Source of the DNA: Pseudomonas baetica
GTDB lineage: Bacteria; Pseudomonadota; Gammaproteobacteria; Pseudomonadales; Pseudomonadaceae
Assembly (NCBI RefSeq): GCF_019733355.1
Contig: NZ_JAIHLQ010000034.1
Location: 1 to 64,000 of the forward strand
Length of the DNA: 64,000 nucleotides
Direction of reading: 5' to 3'
The notes below the pieces were generated by a model that ran no database searches, was not told the DNA's origin, and was given only the letters and a program-made list of their open reading frames with translations. Numbering within the stretch: the stretch's first letter is position 1; each line of letters opens with the position of its first letter. The position numbers were made by a program, and so were the translations under genes. Positions 1 to 8,016 of this stretch are shown piece by piece.

Positions 1-86
1 GTGGCTTGCCCGCGATGGCGGTGGGTCAGGCAACTTTAATGCTGGATGTGCCGACGCCGTCGCGAGCAAGCCCGCTCCACAGGGGT
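1..86. repeat. REP pair (BIME-like)
   Basis: A forward element with a 'cttgcccgcgatggcg' core near 5-20 is followed by a reverse element with a 'cgcgagcaagcccgctcc' core at 62-79. This matches the short extragenic palindromes common in fluorescens-group pseudomonads. It lies just downstream of the yjbH stop codon at 107 and could stabilise or end that transcript, although no U-rich terminator is seen. Confidence 0.7.
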
Positions 87-106
87 TCTCACCGGTTTAG
101 CGAGGG

Positions 107-2185
107 TTACTCGGTGATCTTCTCGAAGTTGCGATAGAACATGTCCCCTTCCCTGCTATCGGTCATTGAGTGCAATTGATAGCTGCGATTGAGCCTTGCG
201 CCACCGTCACGAGTCAGTGGCGCCCACACCAGGTTGGCGCGACGCATGGTGGACATGCTCATCATTTCGTCGAACGGAATGGACAGGTAGATGCCTTTGT
301 CGAAGCTACCTTCACCGTACTCGGCACTGCCGGCAGTGGTGATCGTCGCCCAGGCCCCAAAGCGTACGCCGTTGAAAAACTCACGCGAGATGTCCAGCGT
401 GCCGCCCCAGTCTCCGGCCAGGTAACGGCCGACGCTGACGGCCGCCAGCGTGTCGTAAGGCAGGTCGGTGTAGCCCGTGATGTGCCCGGTCACTACCGAG
501 TAGTCACGCAGCGCGAAACCCTGATCAAAATCGCGCTGACGCACGTAGTTGAGATCCGCTCCCACCGACCAACGCTCACCCGTCGGACGGAACAGTACTT
601 CCCCGCCAACCCCGGCAAACATCGACTCCAGATACCCGCCGTAAACCATGCCGTACAGGTCTTTATCCAACTGTTCGGCATGGCTGACCTGGAACAACGG
701 CATGGTCACTTCGGAGGTGGTCAGGTATTGACGTAAATCCGTGCGCACACGCGGCAAGCCGCTCGGCGCGTCGTAGGAGAACTTGTCAAAGTTGTTCGCC
801 AGGTTGGCACTGAGCAGGCCGCTCCACCAAGTGTTGCGGTTGAAGCGGTATTCGGCGTCCGCATCGGCACTGAACTGATAGAGCAAACCATCGGGGCCGC
901 CAACGTTCTGTTTGAAGCCCAATCCAACACCATAACTGAAGTGCTGCGGTGCTTCGGTGTAGAGAGTCTTCTCGTTGCGCGGCATCGCCGGGTTGATCTC
1001 GGTGGTACGGTGCAACGACTCCAGCGGCTCTTCGTTGTTGATCACTTCACGGAAGGTCTGGCGCGGTACGCTGGTTTCTTCCAGCGGCAGGTCGTAGCGT
1101 TTGTTGACCAGGGTGAACCAGTCGATGTCGTCGTTGACGCTGTTGTCGAGAACCCGGCTCGCACGGCCGACAGCCTTGGACGAATGGAAGTAGCGCTGTT
1201 GCTCGCCATACACGACCAACTCGCGATCCCGCTGGCTGATGCGTTCGACCTTATAGCCGGCATTCTGCTGCAGGCGTTGCGACACGTCGGCCCAATTGAC
1301 CTGCTCCATCGACGTGGTCGGCATTTTTGCCGGCAACGGCTCTGGAGTTGGATCGTACGTTTTGGCCGGGGCTTTGCGGCTGACGAAATTGGTGTGGAAC
1401 GTCACGCCAAACATCGCCGTATTACCACGCTCCCACGCCGCACTGAGGTCGATCGAATCGGTGACCTTGAACACCGCACCGAGGTTGATCGGCGAGTCCT
1501 GTTTGATCACGTTGTCCTTCGGTTCGCTTTTGTAGTCGTTGCCTTCGTATTCGAGTTTCAGGCTGAGGCGATCCCAGGGCGTCTGGTAGCTCACGCCGCC
1601 AAAAAGCGAGGGGCTGCCGCGAAAGTACGAACCGGCGTTGACGTCACCGGTACCTTCAGTTGCCGGGCGGGTTTTGAAACGGTCATCGGCGTAGCCCAAA
1701 GGGTTGTCGAAGTCGCCGCGATTGCCGATATAGCCCCACGTGATACCGGCGCTGAAATCGAAGTTGTCGTAGCGCTTGTTGGCGACGAAGAACTCACTGG
1801 AGAACAACCCCGTACCACCGATATCTCGGAAGCCCAGCGCCACTTCGGGCGCCCAATGACTCTCCTGCCACAGCCGGACTTTGGCGTCGACCGCCTTATC
1901 CTTATAGCTCTGGCTGCCACTCAGCGCCTCGGAGCCGTAAGGCCGGTTGGTGATTGCGGTGTAGCGAAAGGAACCTTCGAGCCAATCCAGCGGCTGCAAC
2001 GAAACGCTGTAGCGGCTGTAAGGCTCGGTGCGGTTGGCGTTGACGCTCAACTCGCCGGCCGGCGCCATGCGCGCCGTCGGCGTTTGCAACAGCCCCGTGC
2101 CACCGAAGTCATTCTGGGTAATGCGCGGCTCGGCATGAACCAACCCGCACGGTAATAAAAACACAGCTGCAAACCGTAAATTCAA
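107..2185 (-). CDS. yjbH: YjbH/GfcD-family outer-membrane exopolysaccharide protein
   Basis: This 692-residue protein has a signal peptide (MNLRFAAVFLLPCGLVHA) and the YjbH-family opening 'GGTGLLQTPTARMAPAGEL'. It is rich in Gly and aromatic residues in alternating patterns that suggest beta-strands. YjbH/GfcD proteins are predicted outer-membrane beta-barrels needed for secretion of Yjb or group-4-capsule polysaccharide. Its start overlaps the yjbG stop by 4 bp (ATGA), so it is the last, translationally coupled gene of a yjbE-wza-yjbF-yjbG-yjbH operon. The family and operon assignment is firm; the exact transport role is inferred. Confidence 0.9.
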   Translation of the reverse strand: MNLRFAAVFLLPCGLVHAEPRITQNDFGGTGLLQTPTARMAPAGELSVNANRTEPYSRYSVSLQPLDWLEGSFRYTAITNRPYGSEALSGSQSYKDKAVDAKVRLWQESHWAPEVALGFRDIGGTGLFSSEFFVANKRYDNFDFSAGITWGYIGNRGDFDNPLGYADDRFKTRPATEGTGDVNAGSYFRGSPSLFGGVSYQTPWDRLSLKLEYEGNDYKSEPKDNVIKQDSPINLGAVFKVTDSIDLSAAWERGNTAMFGVTFHTNFVSRKAPAKTYDPTPEPLPAKMPTTSMEQVNWADVSQRLQQNAGYKVERISQRDRELVVYGEQQRYFHSSKAVGRASRVLDNSVNDDIDWFTLVNKRYDLPLEETSVPRQTFREVINNEEPLESLHRTTEINPAMPRNEKTLYTEAPQHFSYGVGLGFKQNVGGPDGLLYQFSADADAEYRFNRNTWWSGLLSANLANNFDKFSYDAPSGLPRVRTDLRQYLTTSEVTMPLFQVSHAEQLDKDLYGMVYGGYLESMFAGVGGEVLFRPTGERWSVGADLNYVRQRDFDQGFALRDYSVVTGHITGYTDLPYDTLAAVSVGRYLAGDWGGTLDISREFFNGVRFGAWATITTAGSAEYGEGSFDKGIYLSIPFDEMMSMSTMRRANLVWAPLTRDGGARLNRSYQLHSMTDSREGDMFYRNFEKITE

Positions 2186-2943
2186 CGAACCACCTCAACC
2201 AACTGCGTGGCAATCAATTCAGCCAACTGCTGATTCAGCTCAGGAACAGGCGGATCAAGATCATCATTTTTTACCGGTACAAGAATCTTGCTGCCGGCAA
2301 CGGGAAGCTGGCCGCTTTCGCGATTCCAGTGGGCAATGCCAACGCGCCGCGAAGTCCCGTTGGGCTGGATCAGCCACAGATAGTCAGCCTCGGCATCGGC
2401 CAGAATCGTGCAGCCTTGCAGGTAGTCGCGAGCCTCCTGCAAGGGCTGATACGGCAAGTGGCAAGGCTCGGCGACTGCACCAAGCACTTCAACTTCGTCG
2501 ACCCGCTTCGGGTAGATCAGCCGATCACCGTCGTCGAGACGAATGTTGCGCGCAAAGCCAACTTCCAATGCCACCGGATCGAGATCGGCGATCTGCCGGC
2601 CAGTGACCGGCATCTGCCGGACGTCCTCGATCAACCGCGCAGCCAGCGCTGCGCGACTCGGTCGATCGAAGAGCAAGGCCATACGCCGCAACACATCCAG
2701 ATCAAACAGCACACCGGCCTTGAGCCGCGCCTGCTCTTGCAGCAGTGACTGACGCAGCAGCACACCCGCCAACCAATAACCCTCGGCATTGGGCACGGCC
2801 TCGTTGATCACATCGAGCAAGCGCCCATTCGCCGGCAACTCGACCGGCCCGGGATTGGCGACATCACCACTGACGGTGACGGCGGCGTGGCTCATTACGC
2901 TGGTCAACATCAGACTCGCCGATAACATACCGAGCCGCTTCAC
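2182..2943 (-). CDS. yjbG: YjbG/GfcC-family capsule biosynthesis protein
   Basis: This 253-residue protein has a signal peptide (MKRLGMLSASLMLTSVMSHA) and then 'VTVSGDVANPGPVELPANGRL', a SLBB-like beta-grasp segment typical of GfcC/YjbG. GfcC is a periplasmic partner of the capsule secretion apparatus. A second beta-grasp-like segment occurs around residues 145-185. It overlaps yjbF upstream and yjbH downstream by 4 bp each, which implies coupled translation. E. coli GfcC has a C-terminal amphipathic helix, and the last 25 residues here could form one. Confidence 0.88.
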   Translation of the reverse strand: MKRLGMLSASLMLTSVMSHAAVTVSGDVANPGPVELPANGRLLDVINEAVPNAEGYWLAGVLLRQSLLQEQARLKAGVLFDLDVLRRMALLFDRPSRAALAARLIEDVRQMPVTGRQIADLDPVALEVGFARNIRLDDGDRLIYPKRVDEVEVLGAVAEPCHLPYQPLQEARDYLQGCTILADAEADYLWLIQPNGTSRRVGIAHWNRESGQLPVAGSKILVPVKNDDLDPPVPELNQQLAELIATQLVEVVR

Positions 2944-3605
2944 GGGATGTGCCTGCGGTCAGGCGTCAGTTGCACAATCTTCACGCGTAACTGCGAGGTC
3001 AGTTGTTGCTCGCTCTGCATAATGAAACCGTCACGCGGATCGACCCAATAACGATTGGTCGCCCGCAGGCCGATGGCCGGGGCGTCAATCTGCTCATCGA
3101 CACGCAGCACGGTGTAGTCCTTATCAAGAATTCTGAGGGTTTGCGTGGATCGGAGGGAGAAGCGGCTGTTGACGATGACACCGACCTCCTGGCCTTTGTA
3201 GAGGTCGATCCAGCGCCGCGTGGTGTAGCCATCCGCAACCTGATGCAGGCCTTGTTTGAACGGCGAATCGTCGGACTGACGCGTGCCATCCAGATCGCCC
3301 TCCAGACCCAGGCCAACACTGCGCACGGCGAGGCCATTGCGCAGCAGCAACACCTGCTTGCCGGAGGCGACCCAGAACTGCAGATCCTCACGCTCGCGCA
3401 CCAGCGCCAGCACCCCGGAGCCGGACGGCGTGGTCAGTTTGAGTTGCGGATAATTGACCCCGGCCACCTCATCCGGCGACACATTCACTTCATCCGGGCC
3501 GATTACCGCGGCTTTGAGGTTGTTCAACGAAGCGCTCATCAACGGGTTGCAGCCACACAACAACGTGGCCGCTATCAGGCAGACGCCCACTTTCAACGTG
3601 TTCAC
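2940..3605 (-). CDS. yjbF: YjbF/GfcB-family lipoprotein
   Basis: This 221-residue protein has a clear lipoprotein signal (MNTLKVGVCLIAATLLCGC), with the acylated Cys expected at residue 19 of 'LLCGC'. The mature part matches the YjbF/GfcB group: a beta-rich outer-membrane lipoprotein that acts with YjbG and YjbH in polysaccharide secretion. It starts 11 bp after the wza-like stop and overlaps yjbG by 4 bp. No Asp follows the lipid Cys (residue +2 is Asn), so export to the outer membrane by Lol is expected. Confidence 0.88.
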   Translation of the reverse strand: MNTLKVGVCLIAATLLCGCNPLMSASLNNLKAAVIGPDEVNVSPDEVAGVNYPQLKLTTPSGSGVLALVREREDLQFWVASGKQVLLLRNGLAVRSVGLGLEGDLDGTRQSDDSPFKQGLHQVADGYTTRRWIDLYKGQEVGVIVNSRFSLRSTQTLRILDKDYTVLRVDEQIDAPAIGLRATNRYWVDPRDGFIMQSEQQLTSQLRVKIVQLTPDRRHIP

Positions 3606-3616
3606 AGTCGGCGGCC

Positions 3617-4732
3617 TTATTTGGTGTTGCTACTGTATCCGCTCCAGTTCTTCGCAGCGGAAGCGCCCGTACCGACAATCGATGCCGATGGCACCAATTG
3701 GCTGATGAAGCGGTTCCAGCGAGTCACGTTGGCAGGCCCGACATAAACAACATCCTGAGGACGCACCTGGAAGTGCGAAGCGAGCGCCATGGCGGTCGGC
3801 GATTGGGCCTCCAACTGGTAGATCTTCGCCGGCTCGACATCGAGGTTTTCCACCCCGCGAATGACGTAAACCGCGTTGCCGTTGGAGGTGGTCTGACTCA
3901 AGCCACCGACCGAGCCGAGCACGTCGGAGAGGTTCATGGTCGCGGTCTTGAAGCTCAGTGCACGGGGCTGATTGACCTCACCCATGACGTAAATGCGCTT
4001 GTTGTCGTTGTACGGCAGATACAACTTATCGCCCCCTTTGAGGTAGACGTTCTGCAACTCGGAATCCGGCTGGTTGAGCGAGTCGAGATTGAGCGGATAC
4101 GTTTGCCCATGGCGCGTCAGCAACAGGCCGGACAAGTCAGCGTTGTTGGTGTCGATGCCGGCGGAGCCGAGGGCCTCGACCACACTCAGTGGATTGGTGG
4201 AGATCGCTTGCGGGCCGGCCTTGGTCACCGCACCGGTCACCACGACTTTCTGGCTGGCGAAACGCAACACCGCGACATCCACTTGCGGCTCGGCGATGAA
4301 GGCCGACAGCCGCTGTTCGATGTCTGAGCGCAGTTGCTGAATCGTTCGCCCGGCAGCCTGGACTTCCTTGATGTAGGGGTAATAAAGCGTGCCATCGGAA
4401 CGCACCAGACGGCCATTGGCGTCGATCTGTTGTTGCGCGCCGGACGGGGCCGTCAGCTCTGGGTGATCCCACACCGTGATGTACAGGACATCGTTGTTGC
4501 CGATGAGGTACTCGGCCGGCGCTGCCAACAGTGCCGCCGGCACCGGCTCACGCTTTTGCGTGGCACGGTTCATGGCAATCAGTTTGGGGGTGATCGGAAT
4601 CAGCTCGACCCGGCTACTTTCACTGGCCCCTTGGCGGGTGATGTCACTGGTGCTCAGGTATTGGCCGGGGGAAAACATGCAACCTTGCAAAGCGAGACTT
4701 GCCAACATTAAAAGAGAAAAACTACGAGTCAT
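3617..4732 (-). CDS. Wza/GfcE-like polysaccharide export lipoprotein
   Basis: This 371-residue outer-membrane polysaccharide export protein has a lipoprotein signal ending 'LALQGC'. It has a Poly_export domain ('YLIGNNDVLYITVWDHPEL', about residues 75-160) followed by two SLBB beta-grasp repeats ('VVVTGAVTKAG' and 'IYVMGEVNQPR'). The family forms the octameric translocon that joins the Wzc periplasmic domain to the cell surface. The C-terminal region should form the amphipathic helix of the outer-membrane pore. It is second in the yjbE operon, behind a terminator-like hairpin at 4763-4795. Confidence 0.92.
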   Translation of the reverse strand: MTRSFSLLMLASLALQGCMFSPGQYLSTSDITRQGASESSRVELIPITPKLIAMNRATQKREPVPAALLAAPAEYLIGNNDVLYITVWDHPELTAPSGAQQQIDANGRLVRSDGTLYYPYIKEVQAAGRTIQQLRSDIEQRLSAFIAEPQVDVAVLRFASQKVVVTGAVTKAGPQAISTNPLSVVEALGSAGIDTNNADLSGLLLTRHGQTYPLNLDSLNQPDSELQNVYLKGGDKLYLPYNDNKRIYVMGEVNQPRALSFKTATMNLSDVLGSVGGLSQTTSNGNAVYVIRGVENLDVEPAKIYQLEAQSPTAMALASHFQVRPQDVVYVGPANVTRWNRFISQLVPSASIVGTGASAAKNWSGYSSNTK

Positions 4733-4762
4733 AATGGCACTACGCTATTCAAGGGCGAATCC

Positions 4763-4795
4763 AAAAACAAAGTCACCCGACTTACGTCGGGCGAC
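4763..4795 (-). terminator. Rho-independent terminator or attenuator between yjbE and the wza-like gene
   Basis: On the minus strand a 10-bp stem (4795-4786 with 4781-4772, GUAA loop) is followed by TTTGTTTTT. One stem pair is G-U on the minus-strand RNA but A-C on the other strand, so the hairpin is built for minus-strand transcription. It sits inside the operon, after the small yjbE-like gene, and probably makes yjbE mRNA more abundant than the rest. Confidence 0.75.
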
Positions 4796-4822
4796 CTTGT
4801 ACTGCACTAACAAATGTTCCTG

Positions 4823-5059
4823 TTAGTTGTGCGTGCCGGTGGTACCGGTGGTACCCGTCGTACCGGTGGTACCGCCGTTGGCACTGCCACCGCTGTTGGA
4901 CGCCGCTACAGCACTGGCAACCATTGCAGTACTGGCTGCAGGCGCTTGAGAAGCCGCTACATTGCCACCTACATTGGTTACCGCTGTCAGCGGCGCTTCA
5001 GCGGCGGCTGCCCAGTTGCTCAACATCGTCAACAGGGCAATTGCCATTACTTTTTTCAT
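4823..5059 (-). CDS. yjbE: YjbE/GfcA-like small secreted threonine/glycine-rich protein
   Basis: This 78-residue protein has a signal peptide (MKKVMAIALLTMLSNWAAAA), an Ala/Ser/Val-rich middle and a Gly-Thr-Thr repeat tail. E. coli YjbE and GfcA have the same size, layout and operon position as the first gene of the set. The role of these small proteins is unknown. The tail is encoded by four 9-bp repeats (4838-4873). 'AAAGGAGTTGATATG' gives a strong ribosome binding site. Assignment rests on architecture and context, since the sequence is of low complexity. Confidence 0.8.
   Translation of the reverse strand: MKKVMAIALLTMLSNWAAAAEAPLTAVTNVGGNVAASQAPAASTAMVASAVAASNSGGSANGGTTGTTGTTGTTGTHN
4838..4873 (-). 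repeat. Four 9-bp tandem repeats coding Gly-Thr-Thr
   Basis: The unit GGTACCACC (one copy has two changed bases) is repeated four times in frame at the 3' end of yjbE. Loss or gain of a unit would keep the frame and change the tail length by three residues. Confidence 0.85.
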
Positions 5060-5290
5060 ATCAACTCCTTTCTAACATTCAACCTGATCGAAATCGGGTG
5101 TGTGCTAGAGGTGGTAGAGTTCAAGTCCGCAAAAAGCGCGAACAAGATCCGTTGTTCTTTCACAGTCTTACCCAACTGATAAAAGTCGAACGGCAGGTTT
5201 ATATCTACGGACTTGCAATAAGCATTGCCAGTGTAATTTCCCGACGTTATCTAACAACCTGACTGAAAATAACATCGGGCTAAATGGCCA
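5060..5290. promoter_or_regulatory. Leader and promoter region of the yjbE operon
   Basis: This gene-free 231-bp stretch between galE and yjbE is AT-richer than the coding DNA. It must hold the promoter for the yjbE-wza-yjbFGH operon. A 13-mer, TAACAACCTGACT, at 5252-5264 recurs at 6585-6597 ahead of galU. I could not place a -10/-35 pair with confidence. Confidence 0.45.
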
Positions 5291-6307
5291 TCATCGCAAG
5301 TAACCCTTGGGATGATTCGATTGCCAGCGCCAAGTATCAGTGACCATGTCCTGCAAGTTGCGCTTGGCTTTCCAGCCCAGTTCTCTCGCCGCCTTGGAGG
5401 CATCGGCCCAGCTCTCGGCAATATCGCCCGAGCGACGCGGCATGACCCGATACGGAACTGGCTGCCCGCTCGCCTTCTCGAAGGCGTGCAGCACTTGCAG
5501 CACGCTGTAACCGTCACCAGTGCCGAGGTTCCAGGTATGAATGCCGGTGCGCCCGGTGATGGACTGCAAGGCCTTCAAATGCCCGTCCGCCAGATCGACG
5601 ACATGGATGTAGTCGCGCACGCCCGTGCCGTCGACGGTGGGGTAATCGTCGCCGAAGATCGACAACTCTTGCAGGCTACCGACCGCCACCTGGCTGATGT
5701 AGGGCAGCAAATTGTTCGGGATGCCGCTGGGATCCTCGCCCATATGGCCGCTGTCGTGGGCGCCGATCGGGTTGAAGTAACGCAACAGGGCGATGCTCCA
5801 GCGCGGCTCGGACTGACACAGGTCGCGCAGCACGTTCTCGACGATCAGCTTGGATTGGCCGTAGGGATTGGTCGGATTGCCGGTGGGGAAATCTTCGCGG
5901 ATCGGCATTTGCTCAGGCTCGCCATACACCGTGGCCGATGAGCTGAACACCAGGTTAAACACCCCCCCCGCTGCCATCGCTTGACACAACGTGATGCTGC
6001 CGCTGACGTTGGTTTCGTAATACTCAAGCGGCTTGCGCACGCTCTCGCCCACGGCCTTGAGCCCGGCAAAATGCAGCACAGCCTCGATCGCGTGTTCGCG
6101 GAAAATCCGGTCGAGCAAGGCTCTGTCACAGACATCGCCCCGAATCATCCAGGCACTTTTGCCGCAGATGACTTCTATCGCATGCAACGCTGCCTCACTG
6201 CTGTTGCAAAGATTATCCAGCACGACAACTTCATAGCCCGCTTCAAGCAGCGCAAGTGTGGTGTGCGAGCCGATATAGCCGGCGCCACCCGTTACTAGAA
6301 TTTTCAT
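5291..6307 (-). CDS. galE: UDP-glucose 4-epimerase
   Basis: This 338-residue short-chain dehydrogenase fold protein interconverts UDP-glucose and UDP-galactose. The NAD-binding motif 'TGGAGYIGSH' starts at residue 6, 'SSSATVYG' and the 'YGQSK' Tyr-x-x-x-Lys catalytic pair follow, and the length equals that of E. coli GalE. The start is set at the ATG of 'MKILVTGGAG'; the 41-residue upstream extension has no homology and is rejected. Its place inside the EPS locus beside galU suggests that it supplies UDP-galactose for the polymer. Confidence 0.96.
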   Translation of the reverse strand: MKILVTGGAGYIGSHTTLALLEAGYEVVVLDNLCNSSEAALHAIEVICGKSAWMIRGDVCDRALLDRIFREHAIEAVLHFAGLKAVGESVRKPLEYYETNVSGSITLCQAMAAGGVFNLVFSSSATVYGEPEQMPIREDFPTGNPTNPYGQSKLIVENVLRDLCQSEPRWSIALLRYFNPIGAHDSGHMGEDPSGIPNNLLPYISQVAVGSLQELSIFGDDYPTVDGTGVRDYIHVVDLADGHLKALQSITGRTGIHTWNLGTGDGYSVLQVLHAFEKASGQPVPYRVMPRRSGDIAESWADASKAARELGWKAKRNLQDMVTDTWRWQSNHPKGYLR

Positions 6308-6696
6308 AGCGCGGTCCGTTATTGAATAAGTGCCAAGTAGTGTGTCAAGCCTCATTGTTGGATTTTGTGCGACACTCCACACAAATAAGGCGACAACAAC
6401 CGAAAACAAAACTGGTTCAATGACTGGCAATAAATATCTTTGCAGGTCACACTCTATTGCCCGGTACTTATTAGCACTGCAAGTGCGCTTATCACTATCA
6501 ACAGATACCGACTAAAAATAACTAATAACGCGCTGACCGACATCTCATAACATTGTCATGTTTTACCCCTCAATTCATTGCCATTAACAACCTGACTCAG
6601 GTATTAAAGTAGACCTTCAATCATCATTGAAACTTGCAGCCATTTGTTATGGCCTGCCATCGTCGCCTGTGTTCCATGACTGTCCAGGATACTTTT
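6308..6696. promoter_or_regulatory. Divergent galE/galU intergenic region
   Basis: This 389-bp AT-rich stretch has no credible gene; the 61-codon frame inside it (6330-6515) lacks Pseudomonas-like codon use. It should carry divergent promoters for galE and galU. The 13-mer shared with the yjbE promoter is at 6585-6597. Confidence 0.5.
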
Positions 6697-7530
6697 ATGA
6701 TTCGTAAATGTTTGTTCCCCGCTGCCGGCTATGGCACGCGTTTCTTGCCCGCCACTAAAGCGATGCCCAAGGAAATGCTGCCGATCGTCAACAAGCCGTT
6801 GATCGAGTACGCCGTTGAAGAAGCGCGGGACGCCGGTCTGCAACACATGGCCATCGTCACTGGCCGCGGCAAGCGTGCGCTGGAAGACCACTTCGACATC
6901 AGCTACGAACTCGAACACCAGATTCGCGGCACCGAGAAGGAAAAATTCCTCGCCGGCACCCGAGAGCTGATCGACACCTGCACCTTCTCCTACACCCGCC
7001 AAGTGGAAATGAAGGGCTTGGGCCACGCGATTCTCAGCGGCCGCCCACTGATCGGCGACGAACCGTTCGCCGTGGTACTGGCCGATGACCTGTGCCTGAA
7101 CCTGGAAGGTGACGGCGTACTCAGCCAGATGATCCAGCTCTACAAAAAATTCCGCTGCTCGATCGTCGCTATCCAGGAAGTCCCGGCCGACCAGACGCAC
7201 AAGTACGGCGTGATCGCCGGTGAGTTGATTTCCGATGGCATCTACCGGGTCAACAACATGGTGGAGAAACCTGCGCCGCAGGACGCCCCCTCGAATCTGG
7301 CGATCATCGGTCGCTACATTCTGACGCCGGACATCTTCGACCTGATCGCCGACACCCAGCCAGGCAAAGGTGGCGAGATCCAGATCACCGACGCGTTGAT
7401 GAAACAGGCGCAGAACGGCTGCGTGCTGGCCTACAAATTCAAGGGTTTGCGCTTCGACTGCGGCGACGCCGAAGGGTATCTGCAGGCGACCAACTTCTGC
7501 TACGAAAACGTGTACCTCAAGGGCCGCTAA
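6697..7530 (+). CDS. galU: UTP--glucose-1-phosphate uridylyltransferase
   Basis: This 277-residue nucleotidyltransferase makes UDP-glucose from UTP and glucose-1-phosphate. It opens with the diagnostic 'FPAAGYGTRFLPATKAMPKE' nucleotide-binding motif and contains 'AVVLADDL' (metal-binding Asp) and 'VEKP' motifs. The start at 'MIRKCLFPAAGYG' matches family length; the 21-residue upstream extension is discarded. It is divergent from galE and followed at 44 bp by the orphan phosphomannomutase-like domain. It feeds the EPS locus and general UDP-sugar metabolism. Confidence 0.96.
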   Translation: MIRKCLFPAAGYGTRFLPATKAMPKEMLPIVNKPLIEYAVEEARDAGLQHMAIVTGRGKRALEDHFDISYELEHQIRGTEKEKFLAGTRELIDTCTFSYTRQVEMKGLGHAILSGRPLIGDEPFAVVLADDLCLNLEGDGVLSQMIQLYKKFRCSIVAIQEVPADQTHKYGVIAGELISDGIYRVNNMVEKPAPQDAPSNLAIIGRYILTPDIFDLIADTQPGKGGEIQITDALMKQAQNGCVLAYKFKGLRFDCGDAEGYLQATNFCYENVYLKGR

Positions 7531-7574
7531 ACCGGCCACATCCCCCGCCCACCCTCCACTTCAGGCAGACAACC

Positions 7575-7985
7575 ATGAACATTGCACAACATTCGGCAGA
7601 CATTGAACGAGAAGTGGGCAACCAAGGGGTGATGAGTTGGTTGTCACGTCATCAGCCATTGCCCAGCGCCAATGAGTCGTGGCTGGGCACGATTTTGCTG
7701 GTTGAGCGCATCGGCATGTTTCCTTCGTCCGGCGATATTCGCCGGTCGATGTCCGATCCCTATCCCCTGCTCGCGCATTTGAAAAACATCTATGGTGAGC
7801 AGGCGCTGGAGATGGATGACCGCGATGGCCTGAAAGTGATATTCAGCGACTGGCGCTTTCGTGTGCGTATCTGCTGCAACGATCCGGCGATCATCGTCAA
7901 CGTGGAAACCCGTTGTGATACGCGGTTGATGCCGCAGAAAACCGCCGAACTGTTGAGTCAGTTGGATGCGTTCGAAAAAGCTTGA
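7575..7985 (+). CDS. Orphan phosphomannomutase C-terminal-like domain protein
   Basis: This 136-residue protein matches only the last domain of ManB/CpsG phosphomannomutases. 'FPSSGDIRRSMSD' (49-61) aligns with the family 'FPxSGEIN' segment, and residues 91-115 align without gaps to 'DWRFNLRSSNTEPVVRLNV'. The phosphate-binding loop RSSNTEP has become RICCNDP (98-104): Arg and Pro are kept, while Ser, Asn, Thr and Glu are changed. The catalytic Ser and metal domains are absent, so it cannot be a mutase alone. It sits just downstream of galU, probably in the same transcript. Function is unknown; a sugar-phosphate sensor or partner subunit is possible. Confidence 0.75.
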   Translation: MNIAQHSADIEREVGNQGVMSWLSRHQPLPSANESWLGTILLVERIGMFPSSGDIRRSMSDPYPLLAHLKNIYGEQALEMDDRDGLKVIFSDWRFRVRICCNDPAIIVNVETRCDTRLMPQKTAELLSQLDAFEKA

Positions 7986-8016
7986 ACACACAACGTTTCA
8001 AGCTGATCAAAGTGGG

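Noticed and set aside
941..2155. Plus-strand frame of 404 codons opposite yjbH
   Set aside because: Shadow of the yjbH coding strand; no family features.
6330..6515. 61-codon frame in the galE/galU gap
   Set aside because: AT-rich codons unlike neighbours, no ribosome binding site, no recognisable sequence.
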